The notes: a model not told the origin generated them from the letters alone. A stretch of 64,000 nucleotides of DNA from Luteibacter sp. UNC138MFCol5.1 (GCF_900110505.1 NZ_FODZ01000001.1:378053-442052); one strand, 5' to 3'. Shown: positions 54,431-62,993, numbered from the stretch's first letter. A program made the numbers and translations.

Positions 54431-55105
54431 GTGGACGCGATCTGGGTGCCGCTCGCGCTGACGCTCAAGGTCGCGCTCTGGGCGACGGCCATCAACCTCG
54501 TGCTCGGCGTGGCGGTCGCCTTCGGACTGGCGCGCTGGCGCTCGCCGGCGCGCGAGGTGGTCGATTCGGTACTGACGCTGCCGCTGGTGCTCCCGCCCAC
54601 CGTGCTCGGTTACTACCTGCTCGTGCTGTTCGGACGCCGAGGCGTGTTCGGCGAGTGGCTCGACCGGCTCGGCATCGAACTCGTGTTCACCTGGCAGGGC
54701 GCCGTGGCCGCCTCCACGCTGGTCGCGTTCCCGCTCGTGCAGAAGGCGGCGCGCGCGGCGTTCGAGGCGGTCGATCCGCAGCTGGAGGACGCCGCGCGCG
54801 TGCTCGGCCTGCGCGAGGCCTCGGTCTTCTTCCGCGTCTGCCTGCCGCTCGCCGCGCGAGGCATCACCGCCGGCGCGCTGCTGGCCTTCGCGAGGGCGCT
54901 GGGCGAGTTCGGCGCGACGCTGATGATCGCCGGCAACCTTCCGGGACGCACCCAGACCCTCTCCGTCGCGATCTACGCGGCCGTGCAGGCAGGCGACGAC
55001 CGCACGGCCGGTGTCATGGTGGCCGTGATATCGGTCACCTGCGTCGCCGCCCTTCTGCTGGCGGGCTGGCTGGCGCCCGGACACCTGCGGCGGGTGCGGC
55101 CATGA
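54431..55105 (+). CDS. modB: molybdate ABC transporter permease
   Basis: 224 residues, five to six membrane helices. Start GTG at 54431, six bases after modA. The coupling loop EAA-type motif LEDAARVLGLREASVFFRVC and the ModB signature ALGEFGATLMIAGNLPGRTQ, then LSVAIYAAVQAG, are clear. It forms the inner-membrane channel, dimerising, with ModC attached. Its stop overlaps the modC start by four bases. Confidence 0.95.
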   Translation: MDAIWVPLALTLKVALWATAINLVLGVAVAFGLARWRSPAREVVDSVLTLPLVLPPTVLGYYLLVLFGRRGVFGEWLDRLGIELVFTWQGAVAASTLVAFPLVQKAARAAFEAVDPQLEDAARVLGLREASVFFRVCLPLAARGITAGALLAFARALGEFGATLMIAGNLPGRTQTLSVAIYAAVQAGDDRTAGVMVAVISVTCVAALLLAGWLAPGHLRRVRP

Positions 55106-55773
55106 GCGTTGTGGACGTGGCCATCCGCAAGCTCCTGCGCGCCGACGACAGGCACTTCGAGCTCGACGTCGCCTTCGCCTCGACGCAGCGGCGCATCGTC
55201 CTGTTCGGCCCGTCCGGCGCGGGCAAGAGCCTCACGCTGCGCGCCATGGCGGGCCTGCTGACGCCGGACGCCGGGCACGTCCGCGTCGACGGGCGGACGC
55301 TGTTCGACGACGCGGCCGGGGTCGACCTGCCCGCGCGCGAACGCGGCGTGGCCTATCTTTTCCAGGACTACGCCCTGTTTCCCCACCTGACCGTCGCCCA
55401 GAACGTCGCTTTCGGCCTGCACAGGGGCTGGCTCAACGCGCCGCGGCACACGAAGGACGAGCGCGTGCGGCACTGGATCGAAGCGCTGGAACTCGGCGGC
55501 GTGGCCGCCAGCTATCCGGCACGCATCTCCGGCGGTCAGCGCCAGCGGGTCGCCCTCGCCCGCGCCCTGGTTTCGTCGCCGCGCCTGCTCCTGCTCGACG
55601 AGCCCTTCGCGGCGCTCGATCCCGCGCTGCGCGGGCGCATGCGTTCGGAGCTCCTGGCGCTGCAGTCGCGCCTCGACCTGCCCATGCTCGTGATCACGCA
55701 CGATCCGGCGGACGTCGAGGCCCTCGACGGCCACACCATCGAGATCCGCGACGGCCGGGTCGGCCACGACTGA
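55102..55773 (+). CDS. modC: molybdate ABC transporter ATPase, short form
   Basis: 223 residues. Walker A GPSGAGKS (36-43), Q-loop Gln88, signature ISGGQRQ (142-148), Walker B LLLLDEP (162-168) and the switch His in VITHDPADVEAL. The usual C-terminal TOBE/Mop domain of about 120 residues in E. coli ModC is absent, so molybdate sensing in the transporter itself may be missing; the convergent ModE carries two Mop domains instead. ATG overlaps modB (ATGA). Confidence 0.93.
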   Translation: MSVVDVAIRKLLRADDRHFELDVAFASTQRRIVLFGPSGAGKSLTLRAMAGLLTPDAGHVRVDGRTLFDDAAGVDLPARERGVAYLFQDYALFPHLTVAQNVAFGLHRGWLNAPRHTKDERVRHWIEALELGGVAASYPARISGGQRQRVALARALVSSPRLLLLDEPFAALDPALRGRMRSELLALQSRLDLPMLVITHDPADVEALDGHTIEIRDGRVGHD

Positions 55774-55790
55774 CCCTCGGATGGGCGGTT

Positions 55791-56585
55791 TCAGTCGGTG
55801 ACGCCGAGGATGACCGCCGACGCGTCGAAGATCGCCACCACGGCCGAGCCTTCGGCCAGTTCGAGCGACGCGGCCGCCTCCCGGGTCACGATCGCCGTCA
55901 TGCTGCCGCCGCTGGCCAGGTCGATGGTGACCTCGCTGTTCACCGCGCCGGGCAGTACCTGCCGCACCACGCCTTCCAGCCGGTTCGACGCCGAGACGCG
56001 CAGGTGCTCGTCGGGCAGGCCGAGGATCACCCAGCTCGCCTTGACGAGCGCGACGACCGGCCGTCCGGGCGCAAGCCCGAGACTGGCGGTGCTCTCCCGC
56101 GTGATCGTGGCCACCACGGTGGCGCCCCCGTTGAGTTCGACGGTCACGGTGTCGTTGACCGCCCCTTCGGCGATATCCCGGACCGTGCCCGCCAGCTGGT
56201 TCCTCGCACTCGTTCGCATCGTGAATCGCCTCAGCAGGTGGAGATCGTTCGTCGCGTCTTCGCCGAGCGCGGCGAGGCGTTCGACGAAGCGACGGTGTTC
56301 GGCTTCTATGCCGCGGAACGACGCGATGAGCCGCTGCGCCCTCGGGGTGAGCGAGGCGCCGCCACCGCCGCGGCCTCCGGTGGCACGGAGCACCAGTGCC
56401 TCGCCGGCCAGGTTGTTCATGGCTTCCACGGCGTCCCACGCGCCCTTGTAGCTCATGCCCACGGCCTTGGCGGCCGCGGTGATCGAACCGGTCTCGCCGA
56501 TCCTGGCCAGCAGTTCGATGCGGTCGGTGCCACCCCAGCGACGCGCGCCGTCGGTGAGCCAGAGCGAACCCTCGTAATGGAGCAT
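55791..56585 (-). CDS. modE: molybdate-responsive regulator ModE
   Basis: 264 residues. An N-terminal LysR-type winged helix (about 10-80) with ELLARIGETGSITAAAKAVG and MSYKGAWDAVEAMNN; then two Mop domains, about 125-191 (TSARNQLAGTV...) and about 198-262 (SASNRLEGVV...). That is the standard ModE layout, and it binds molybdate as a dimer before binding DNA. Convergent with modABC with a 17-base gap. It probably acts on the box at 53629-53652. Start ATG 56585 chosen because the longer frame is unrelated in style. Confidence 0.93.
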   Translation of the reverse strand: MLHYEGSLWLTDGARRWGGTDRIELLARIGETGSITAAAKAVGMSYKGAWDAVEAMNNLAGEALVLRATGGRGGGGASLTPRAQRLIASFRGIEAEHRRFVERLAALGEDATNDLHLLRRFTMRTSARNQLAGTVRDIAEGAVNDTVTVELNGGATVVATITRESTASLGLAPGRPVVALVKASWVILGLPDEHLRVSASNRLEGVVRQVLPGAVNSEVTIDLASGGSMTAIVTREAAASLELAEGSAVVAIFDASAVILGVTD

Positions 56586-56693
56586 CGTGTCACCGCGAAT
56601 GAAGTTTCCCCGGTCGAGTCTAGCCCCGGCGCCCCCCTCTCGTGGGATCATCGCGTCTTTCGCGGGGATAGCCTCGCCAGTTCGGATAGCGCG

Positions 56694-57638
56694 GTGACGG
56701 ATAAGCACGACAAGGCGGACGCGAAGGCGGCGGTGCTTCGGGTGGCGAAATACCTGCTGACGGCGGCGATCGTCGGCGGCGCCGTGTTCCTGCTGCACCG
56801 CTACATCGCGCGCATGGCCTGGGCGGACGTGCGCGAGGCCATCGATCGCATTCCGCGCTGGCACGTCGCCGGAGCGATCGGTGCCACCCTCGTCAGCTGG
56901 ACCTGCCTGACCGCCTACGACGTCTTCGCGGTCGAGACCGTGGTTCCCGGCAGGGTCTCGATGCGGATGAAGATCTTCTCCGGTTTCACCACCCACGCCA
57001 TCTGCAACGCGCTTGGCTTCCACGCGATCACGGGCACGGCGTTGCGCTATCGCATGCTCGCGACGCAGGGCGTCAGCGCGGCCAACGTCGCGCGCATCGT
57101 CGGCCTCGTCGGCTTCGCGGTGGCGCTCGGCTTCGCGAGCGTCACCTGCATCGCGCTTATGCTGGAACCGTCGATCGCCCTCGGCTGGGGACGCTGGCCC
57201 GGCGTCGTGCTGGTCGTCCTGTTCGCCGTGCTGCTGCGCTGGCTCGCCGGCAAGCACGACGAACTGAAGATCTGGAAATTCTCCACGCCTGTGCCGTCGG
57301 CGCGCTCGGCCGCCGCGCAGATCGTGATCGGCATCGTCGAGATGGTCGCGGCCATCACGGTCATGTACCTGCTGCTTCCCGCCGGGATCGCCGGCAGTTT
57401 CCTCGACTTCGCGCCCATCTATGTCGGCGCCATCCTCGCGGGCATCATCAGCAACACGCCGGGAGGCATCGGCGCGTTCGAGGCGCTGACGCTGGCGGCG
57501 TTCCCGCAGGAGCAGCGCGCGGAGGTGCTGGCGGCGCTGCTCGCCTACCGCGCGATCTACGGTTTCGGGCCGCTGGTGCTCGCCTCCGTGGCGTTCGGCG
57601 CCTTCGAGCTGCGCCAGCGCGTGAGGGTGACCGCATGA
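56694..57638 (+). CDS. YbhN-like integral membrane protein (lysyl-PG flippase domain family)
   Basis: 314 residues, about eight membrane helices, GTG start at 56694. The sequence CLTAYDVFAVETVVPGRVSM, HAICNALGFHAITGTALRYR and ISNTPGGIGAFEALTLAAFP matches the UPF0104/YbhN family, related to the N-terminal flippase half of MprF. Proteins of this type flip lipids or isoprenoid-linked compounds; the exact substrate is unknown. The stop overlaps the next gene (ATGA), a serine-hydrolase lipoprotein, so the pair is co-translated. Confidence 0.88.
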   Translation: MTDKHDKADAKAAVLRVAKYLLTAAIVGGAVFLLHRYIARMAWADVREAIDRIPRWHVAGAIGATLVSWTCLTAYDVFAVETVVPGRVSMRMKIFSGFTTHAICNALGFHAITGTALRYRMLATQGVSAANVARIVGLVGFAVALGFASVTCIALMLEPSIALGWGRWPGVVLVVLFAVLLRWLAGKHDELKIWKFSTPVPSARSAAAQIVIGIVEMVAAITVMYLLLPAGIAGSFLDFAPIYVGAILAGIISNTPGGIGAFEALTLAAFPQEQRAEVLAALLAYRAIYGFGPLVLASVAFGAFELRQRVRVTA

Positions 57639-58789
57639 AGCATCTCCTGTGTCGGCTCGCCGTGTTGCTCGTGGCGATGTGGCTCGCCGCGTGCGCGCCG
57701 CCGCACGCGCGGCGCACCGATGTGCTGTTCTGGAATCAGCCGCAGCGCGAGGCGAACTTCCGCGCGATGGAGACGCAGTACGCGAGCAACGTCGTTCGCC
57801 ACGGCAAGGCCCATCCGCTGCCGAAAGGCGCCGCGCTGGCGCCGCGTTTCGACGATGGGCAGACGCTGGACGGCTACATGGCCGACCATCACGTCGCGGG
57901 CATCATGGTGGTACAGGATGGCAAGGTTCGCCTTGAGCGCTACGGCCTCGGCGCGGACGCGACGACCCGCTGGACGTCGTTCTCGGTGGCCAAGTCGTTC
58001 ACGTCCACGCTGGTGGGTGCGGCGCTGCGCGACGGTGCGATCGGGAGCCTCGACGATCCGGTGACGCGCTACATCCCGGAACTCGTCGCCGGAGCCTATC
58101 GCGACGTCACGGTCCGCCAGCTTCTTTCGATGACCTCGGGTGTGCGCTGGAACGAGGATTACGCCGATCCACACTCCGACGTGGCGATGATGTACGAGGG
58201 TGAGCGCAAGACCGGCGTGCCGCTGCTCGTGTCGTACATGTCGAAGCTGCCGCGCGAATTTCCCGCCGGCGCCCGCTGGGTTTACAAGACTGGCGAGACG
58301 GACCTGATCGGCATCCTCGTGACGCGCGCGACCGGAAAGTCGCTCGCGGCGTACCTCGCCGAGAAGATCTGGATTCCCTACGGCATGGCCGAGGATGCGA
58401 TCTGGCTCAAGGACGACGTGGACGGCACGGAGGCCGGCGGCTCCGGCGTGTCCGCGACGCTGGCGGACTACGCCCGGCTGGGTCAGTTCCTGCTCGACGG
58501 CGGCGTCGCCGCGGGCGAGCCGGTGCTGGCGCCAGGCTGGCTCGATGCCGCCACGCGCACGCAGGCGTCCATCGGCAGCCCGGGACGAGGCTACGGCTAC
58601 CAGTGGTGGACCTACGACGACGGCAGCTACGAGGGTATCGGCATCTTCGGCCAGCTGCTTCACGTCGATCCGCGCCGCCATCTGGTGATCGTGCAGCTCG
58701 CCGCGTGGCCGGTCGCCACGGACGACGCCCACGCACGCGATCGCGCCGCCTTCGTGCAGGCGGTGAACCGCGCGGTCGAGGCGCGTTAG
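57635..58789 (+). CDS. serine hydrolase lipoprotein, class C beta-lactamase/penicillin-binding-like fold
   Basis: 384 residues. Lipoprotein signal with lipobox LAAC (Cys20). The active-site Ser-x-x-Lys is SVAK (Ser117-Lys120) in WTSFSVAKSFTSTLVG; a second-motif YADPHSDV and a KTG-like HxG position around GIGIFGQLLHV follow. Family members are esterases or D-amino-peptidases more often than true beta-lactamases. Co-translated with the YbhN-like gene (ATGA overlap), so it may act on an envelope substrate. Confidence 0.85.
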   Translation: MKHLLCRLAVLLVAMWLAACAPPHARRTDVLFWNQPQREANFRAMETQYASNVVRHGKAHPLPKGAALAPRFDDGQTLDGYMADHHVAGIMVVQDGKVRLERYGLGADATTRWTSFSVAKSFTSTLVGAALRDGAIGSLDDPVTRYIPELVAGAYRDVTVRQLLSMTSGVRWNEDYADPHSDVAMMYEGERKTGVPLLVSYMSKLPREFPAGARWVYKTGETDLIGILVTRATGKSLAAYLAEKIWIPYGMAEDAIWLKDDVDGTEAGGSGVSATLADYARLGQFLLDGGVAAGEPVLAPGWLDAATRTQASIGSPGRGYGYQWWTYDDGSYEGIGIFGQLLHVDPRRHLVIVQLAAWPVATDDAHARDRAAFVQAVNRAVEAR

Positions 58790-58822
58790 ACTGGCGCTTC
58801 CCCTCGCGACGACGCCGCCCCC

Positions 58823-59299
58823 ATGGCCCTTTCCTGGAACGACCTCACCTGCACGCCCGACAAGGAAGCGATCGACGCGCTCGCCGAATCGTGGCGCTGG
58901 CGCATCGGCGACGCCTTCACGCCACTGCTCTTCACGGCGCTCGGCGACATGTTCTACGAGGCGGACGAGGGCGGCATCTACTGGCTCAACACGGGAACGG
59001 CGGAGCTCGAACGCGTCGCGGAAAGCGTGCCGGGATTCAACCAGCTGCTGCGCGAGGACATCGCGGAGGACTGGCTGTTGCCGCCGCTGATCGAGGCGCT
59101 GATCGAGGCGGGCAAGACGCGCGCGGAAGGCGAGTGCTACACGTACGTCACCCTGCCGGTGTTCGCGGAAGGCGAGTACTCGGTCGAGAACCTGAATCCC
59201 GTGTCGGCGAAGGAACACTTCGAGCTGACCGGCTCGATCCTGCAGCAGCTTCAGGACGTGCCCGACGGCACGAACGTCGACATCGACATCACGCACTGA
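58823..59299 (+). CDS. DUF1851 domain protein (Tdi1-like immunity family)
   Basis: 158 residues, soluble. The layout fits DUF1851: a first part about 10-70 (IGDAFTPLLFTALGDMFYEA, GGIYWLNTGTAELERVAESV), NQLLREDIAEDWLLPPLIEAL and a C-terminal half with YVTLPVFAEGEYSVENLNPV. The family contains Tdi1, an immunity protein against a type VI DNase-like toxin, but also many stand-alone members. No toxin or secretion gene is next to it. Convergent with the toxin gene. Confidence 0.75.
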   Translation: MALSWNDLTCTPDKEAIDALAESWRWRIGDAFTPLLFTALGDMFYEADEGGIYWLNTGTAELERVAESVPGFNQLLREDIAEDWLLPPLIEALIEAGKTRAEGECYTYVTLPVFAEGEYSVENLNPVSAKEHFELTGSILQQLQDVPDGTNVDIDITH

Positions 59300-59302
59300 C
59301 GC

Positions 59303-59602
59303 TCAGGCGAACCAGTCGTCCTCGCGTTGGTGGCGAAGGGCGACGATGGTGACATGGGCTTCGTCGATATGGAAAAGCGCGACGTAGCCCGCGCCCCCGA
59401 ACGGAACGACGAGCTCGCGCAGGAACGGGTTGCCGGGCTCCGCCTTGCGGCAGCTGAAGGGAAACTCCTCGAGAAAGCCGACCGCCCGCACGAGCGCTTC
59501 GAGTGCGCGCCGGGCAGCGTCGGGATCGCGCTCGGCGAGGAATTCGGTAAAGCGGAGCAAATCGGTGCGCGCGTCGTCCGTGTAGCGAACCTCGTAACTC
59601 AT
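59303..59602 (-). CDS. RelE/ParE-family toxin
   Basis: 99 residues, ParE-like fold: MSYEVRYTDDARTDLLRFTE then FLEEFPFSCRKAEPGNPFLR, ELVVPFGGAGYVALFHIDEA and HVTIVALRHQREDDWF. The basic/aromatic C-terminal strand is typical. It overlaps the antitoxin stop by four bases (ATGA), the standard arrangement of a type II toxin-antitoxin operon. Whether it poisons gyrase (ParE) or cuts mRNA (RelE) cannot be told. Confidence 0.9.
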   Translation of the reverse strand: MSYEVRYTDDARTDLLRFTEFLAERDPDAARRALEALVRAVGFLEEFPFSCRKAEPGNPFLRELVVPFGGAGYVALFHIDEAHVTIVALRHQREDDWFA

Positions 59603-59868
59603 TCCTTTCCTTTGCGCCGCGCCGCGATTCGCGCGGCAGCCTCCTTATGTACATCGTCGGCGGCGTGGAAGCTGCCGGTGCGCTCCGATTCCGCGAGCGA
59701 GGTCAGACCGCGCGCGATGAACGCTTTCTGGAGAGAACGTCGCTCTATCGCCTGCGCCATGGCCGTTTCCACGAACGCCGAGAGTGTTTCGTCACCCTGC
59801 AGAACGTCTTCCGCCTGCTGGCGAAACGAGGGTTCGACCCGGATGGAGGGGATGGTGGCGGTCTTCAT
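59599..59868 (-). CDS. antitoxin, YlcI/YnfO- or ParD-like
   Basis: 89 residues from the ATG at 59868, which has GGAG seven bases upstream. An N-terminal ribbon-helix-helix-like segment (TIPSIRVEPSFRQQAEDVL), ETLSAFVETAMAQAIERR, then a charged C-terminal tail (AAARIAARRKGKE) that would wrap the toxin. First gene of the pair; a palindrome lies just upstream and is likely its autoregulatory site. Confidence 0.88.
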   Translation of the reverse strand: MKTATIPSIRVEPSFRQQAEDVLQGDETLSAFVETAMAQAIERRSLQKAFIARGLTSLAESERTGSFHAADDVHKEAAARIAARRKGKE

Positions 59869-59878
59869 GGCGCACTCC

Positions 59879-59900
59879 GTGCATTGCATTTGCGATGCAC
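59879..59900. promoter_or_regulatory. palindrome upstream of the toxin-antitoxin operon
   Basis: GTGCATTGCA-TT-TGCGATGCAC: arms 9 of 10 complementary with a 2-base centre. It lies 11 bases before the antitoxin start, where antitoxins of this type bind their own promoter. Confidence 0.6.
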
Positions 59901-59904
59901 GGTA

Positions 59905-61191
59905 TCACGCCGGTCTTTCCGCTTCCAGTGGTTGCCCGCACGCTTCCACGCGCGCCTCGAGCAGCCGACGTTCGCGCTCGTTGCGGGTCATGGCGGCGGC
60001 GCGGCGGAACGCGTCGCGCGCCTTGTCGAGCCGGCCGAGGCGGAAGAACAGGTCGCCGAGGACGCTCGGCAGGAGGTGGTAGTCGCGCAGGGCCGGCTCG
60101 TCGGCGAGGGCCTCCACGAGCGGAAGCGCCGCCGCGGGACCCTCGGCCATCGACACCGCCATGGCGCGGTTGAGTTCGACGACGGGCGACGGCAGCACGA
60201 CGACGAGTTCGGCGTAGAGGTTCGCGATACGCGACCAGTCCGTGTCCTCGGCCCTCGTGGCGCGGGCATGGCACGCCGCGATCGCGGCTTGCAGGGCGTA
60301 GGGGCCGCGCTCGCCGCCCAGCCGCGTGGCGCGCGCGAGAGCCTTCTCGCCGCGGCCGATGAGCAGCCGGTCCCAGCGACGGCGGTCCTGCTCCAGCAAC
60401 AGGATCGGCTCGCCATGCGCATCCACGCGGGCGCCCATGCGCGACGCCTGCAACTCCATCAGCGCGACGAGGCCATGCACCTCGGGCTCGTCGGGGACGA
60501 GTTCGGCCAGGACGCGGCCGAGGCGCTGCGCCTCCTCGCACAGGGCCGGGCGCATCCAGTCGCCACCCGCCGTCGCCGCGTAGCCTTCGTTGAAGATGAG
60601 GTAGAGGACACGCAGCACGGCCGCGAGCCGTTCGCCGAGTTGCGCGCCGCGCGGCACCTCGTAGGCGATGCCGGGGGGGGCGAGGCTGCGCTTCGCGCGC
60701 ACGATGCGCTGCGCGATCGTGGGCTCCGGCAGCAGGAAGGCGCGCGCGATCTCGTCGGTCGAGAGGCCGCCGAGCAGGCGCAGCGTCAGCGCCACCTGCG
60801 CTTCGACCGACAGCACCGGATGGCACGCGGTGAAGATCAGTCGCAGCATGTCGTCGCCGATGTCGTCGTCGAGCCGGTCGATCAGTCGCTCGTCCTCCGA
60901 CTCGAGGAGGCCTTCCATGTCCTGGCCGAGCGCTTCCAGCTTGCGGCCCGCCATCCGTTCGCGCCGGATGCGGTCGACGGCGCGCCGCTTCGCCGTTTGC
61001 GTCAGCCAGGCGCCGGGGTTCCTCGGCACGCCCTGATCCGGCCACTGTTCCAGCGCGGCGACGAGGGCATCCTGGGCGAGTTCCTCCGCCAGGCCGACGT
61101 CGCGCACCATCCGCGCGATGGTCGCGATGATCCGCGGCGACTCGATCTTCCAGATCGCGTCGATGGCGCGATGGGTGTCGTGCGTCGTCAT
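59905..61191 (-). CDS. ECF42-type RNA polymerase sigma factor
   Basis: 428 residues. Sigma-70 regions 2 and 4 are in the first half (AIDAIWKIESPRIIATIARM, GAWLTQTAKRRAVDRIRRER, STDEIARAFLLPEPTIAQRI), then the family's SnoaL-less C-terminal extension (DUF6596/TPR-like, VLRVLYLIFNEGYAATAGGD and LPSVLGDLFFRLGRLDKARD), giving the long ECF42 size. ECF42 factors lie next to DGPF/YCII proteins, as here. Start ATG at 61191, whose homologous TTHDTHRAID style fits; an ATG at 61209 is also in frame. Last gene of the operon. No anti-sigma factor is visible. Confidence 0.9.
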   Translation of the reverse strand: MTTHDTHRAIDAIWKIESPRIIATIARMVRDVGLAEELAQDALVAALEQWPDQGVPRNPGAWLTQTAKRRAVDRIRRERMAGRKLEALGQDMEGLLESEDERLIDRLDDDIGDDMLRLIFTACHPVLSVEAQVALTLRLLGGLSTDEIARAFLLPEPTIAQRIVRAKRSLAPPGIAYEVPRGAQLGERLAAVLRVLYLIFNEGYAATAGGDWMRPALCEEAQRLGRVLAELVPDEPEVHGLVALMELQASRMGARVDAHGEPILLLEQDRRRWDRLLIGRGEKALARATRLGGERGPYALQAAIAACHARATRAEDTDWSRIANLYAELVVVLPSPVVELNRAMAVSMAEGPAAALPLVEALADEPALRDYHLLPSVLGDLFFRLGRLDKARDAFRRAAAMTRNERERRLLEARVEACGQPLEAERPA

Positions 61192-61243
61192 GGCCACGCA
61201 TGACAGCATCGGCCGTCATGCGTGGCAAGCCGCGTTGCCGCAA

Positions 61244-62014
61244 TCAGGGTGCGGCGGGCATCAGTTCTTCCATCCGGTACAGCTCGCGGATCTCGAGCCG
61301 AGCGTCGTCGCCATCGGGGAACGGATAGGTCGCGATCCACGCGAGCACATCGTCGAGGGTGTCGACGCGGAGTACCCAGAAGCCGGCGACCATCTCCTTG
61401 ATCTCGGCGAACGGACCGTCGAGCACGGTCGCCTTGCCGCCGCTGAAGGCGACGCGCTTCGCGTGCCGACTCGACGACAGGCCCTGTCCCGCGATCAGGT
61501 GGCCGGCGTCCTGGCCCGCGCGGTTCGCCTCGGCCATGCGCCCGAGGATCTCCGGGCCCGGGTCGAAGTCCGTCTCGCTACGCTCGTTGGCCTTGAGCAT
61601 CACCATGAAGCGCGGGCGTGACGACTCCCCTTCGCTCGGGTCGCCGAAACCCGAGAGGCCACCGGGGCAGCCGATCGGACGGATATCGATCCGTGCGTCG
61701 CCTCCGGCGTCCTCGACCGGCCAGCCTTTCACCCATTCGACGGCTTCGTCGATGGACGCGGCGTCGATGATGCTGAAGCCCGCGATCAGCTCGCGCGTCT
61801 CGGCGAACGGCCCGTCGACGACGATCGGTTCGCGGCCCGGGCCGAACGTCACGCGCACGCCCTCGCCACTGGGCTTCAGCCCTTCGCCGGCCAGGAAACG
61901 GCCTTCCGCCGCGAGGGTGTCGACGTAGTCGCCCATCGCTTCGATCAGCTCGCGGGTGGGCCGCGTACCCGCCTCGGTCTCGTCGTCCGCCTTGCGCAGG
62001 ATCAGGAATCGCAT
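61244..62014 (-). CDS. double-domain YCII/DGPF protein
   Basis: 256 residues: two YCII-like domains in one chain. The family motif appears twice, VVDGPFAETRELIAGF (DGPF 67-70) and VLDGPFAEIKEMVAGF (199-202), joined by a linker at about 115-135 (GLSGFGDPSEGESS). YCII proteins have a dimeric ferredoxin-like fold; their activity with ECF42 is unresolved. Directly upstream of the sigma gene. Members are usually single-domain, so this fusion mimics a dimer in cis. Confidence 0.85.
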   Translation of the reverse strand: MRFLILRKADDETEAGTRPTRELIEAMGDYVDTLAAEGRFLAGEGLKPSGEGVRVTFGPGREPIVVDGPFAETRELIAGFSIIDAASIDEAVEWVKGWPVEDAGGDARIDIRPIGCPGGLSGFGDPSEGESSRPRFMVMLKANERSETDFDPGPEILGRMAEANRAGQDAGHLIAGQGLSSSRHAKRVAFSGGKATVLDGPFAEIKEMVAGFWVLRVDTLDDVLAWIATYPFPDGDDARLEIRELYRMEELMPAAP

Positions 62015-62021
62015 GGGCGCC

Positions 62022-62492
62022 TCAGGCTTCCGGCTTCGGATCGGGGCCGTTGATCATCCAGGGGATGTCGAAGCGGTCGGTGAACATACCGAAGCCGGTG
62101 GACCAGAATGTCGGTCCGAACGGCATCTCGATCGTGCCGCCGGGCGAGAGCGCGTCGAAGGCCCTGCGTGCGTCCTCGACGTCGTCGAAGCCGAGGGTGA
62201 TCTTGAAGCCTTCGAACCTGAGCGGCGGTTCATGGGCCTCGCGCACGGCGTCGGAGCCCATGATCAGGTGCCCGTCGACCGAGAGACTGGCGTGCATGAC
62301 GTAATTCCTGTCCCGCGCCACGCGCATGGCGTCGGCCGACGGTCCTCCATGGTTTTCGGCCTGCGCCCCATCGGGCTCGGGCATCTCGCTGTAGTGGTGC
62401 TTCTCGACGATCTTGCCGCCGAGCGCCCTGGCATAGAAATCGAATGCCTCTTCGCACGTACCGGGGAAGAACAGATAAGGCTGAACGGTCAT
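62022..62492 (-). CDS. VOC-family protein (PhnB/glyoxalase-like)
   Basis: 156 residues, start ATG 62492 with AAGGAG in the upstream CACAAGGAGTCCGTC. Recognised by PYLFFPGTCEEAFDFYARAL, YVMHASLSVDGHLIMGSDAV, FGPTFWSTGFGMFTDRFDIP and the end WMINGP. Metal and substrate are unknown. PhnB-like proteins are commonly found in ECF42/DGPF operons. Eight bases before the double-DGPF gene. Confidence 0.88.
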   Translation of the reverse strand: MTVQPYLFFPGTCEEAFDFYARALGGKIVEKHHYSEMPEPDGAQAENHGGPSADAMRVARDRNYVMHASLSVDGHLIMGSDAVREAHEPPLRFEGFKITLGFDDVEDARRAFDALSPGGTIEMPFGPTFWSTGFGMFTDRFDIPWMINGPDPKPEA

Positions 62493-62515
62493 GACGGACT
62501 CCTTGTGTCGGTGGA

Positions 62516-62944
62516 TCAGGCTTTGGATGCCAGTTCGGCGCGCAGGCGATCTTCCTGCGCACGCGCCTCGGCGGTGAATTCGGGACCGAAGTCCTCGGCT
62601 TCGAAGACCCGGCGGATTTCGATCTCGGATTCGCCGTGCTCGAACGGGTTGGGTGCGCGCTTCATCCATTCGATGGCTTCGTCGAGCGAACGTACCTGGA
62701 TGAGCCAGAAGCCGGCGATGAGCTCGCGCGTCTCGGCGAACGGGCCGTCGAGGACGTCACGGCGGTCGCCGGCGTAGCGGATGCGGGCGCCTTCCCGGCT
62801 GGGGTGCAGGCCTTCGCCAGCGAGGAGCACTCCCGCGCGGACGAGCTCCTCGTTGAAATTGCCCATGGCCGTCAGCAAGGCCTCGCTCGGCATCTCGCCC
62901 GCCTCGGACGCGCTCGTCGCGCGGACCATCACCATGAATCGCAT
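62516..62944 (-). CDS. YCII/DGPF protein
   Basis: 142 residues, single YCII-like domain: MRFMVMVRATSASEAG, AMGNFNEELVRAGVLLAGEG and DVLDGPFAETRELIAGFW (DGPF 66-69), then RSLDEAIEWMKRAPNPFEHG. First gene of the ECF42 operon, with GGGAGA before the ATG at 62944. The C-terminal 20 residues are charged and may be disordered. Confidence 0.88.
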   Translation of the reverse strand: MRFMVMVRATSASEAGEMPSEALLTAMGNFNEELVRAGVLLAGEGLHPSREGARIRYAGDRRDVLDGPFAETRELIAGFWLIQVRSLDEAIEWMKRAPNPFEHGESEIEIRRVFEAEDFGPEFTAEARAQEDRLRAELASKA

Positions 62945-62993
62945 CGGTAGTCTCCCGGTCTGGCGCCGGGACGATTCCCGGCGTACATGGGGA

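Noticed and set aside
58823-59299. Type VI secretion immunity locus
   Set aside because: The DUF1851 gene has no effector, VgrG or secretion gene beside it; the family also contains stand-alone members.
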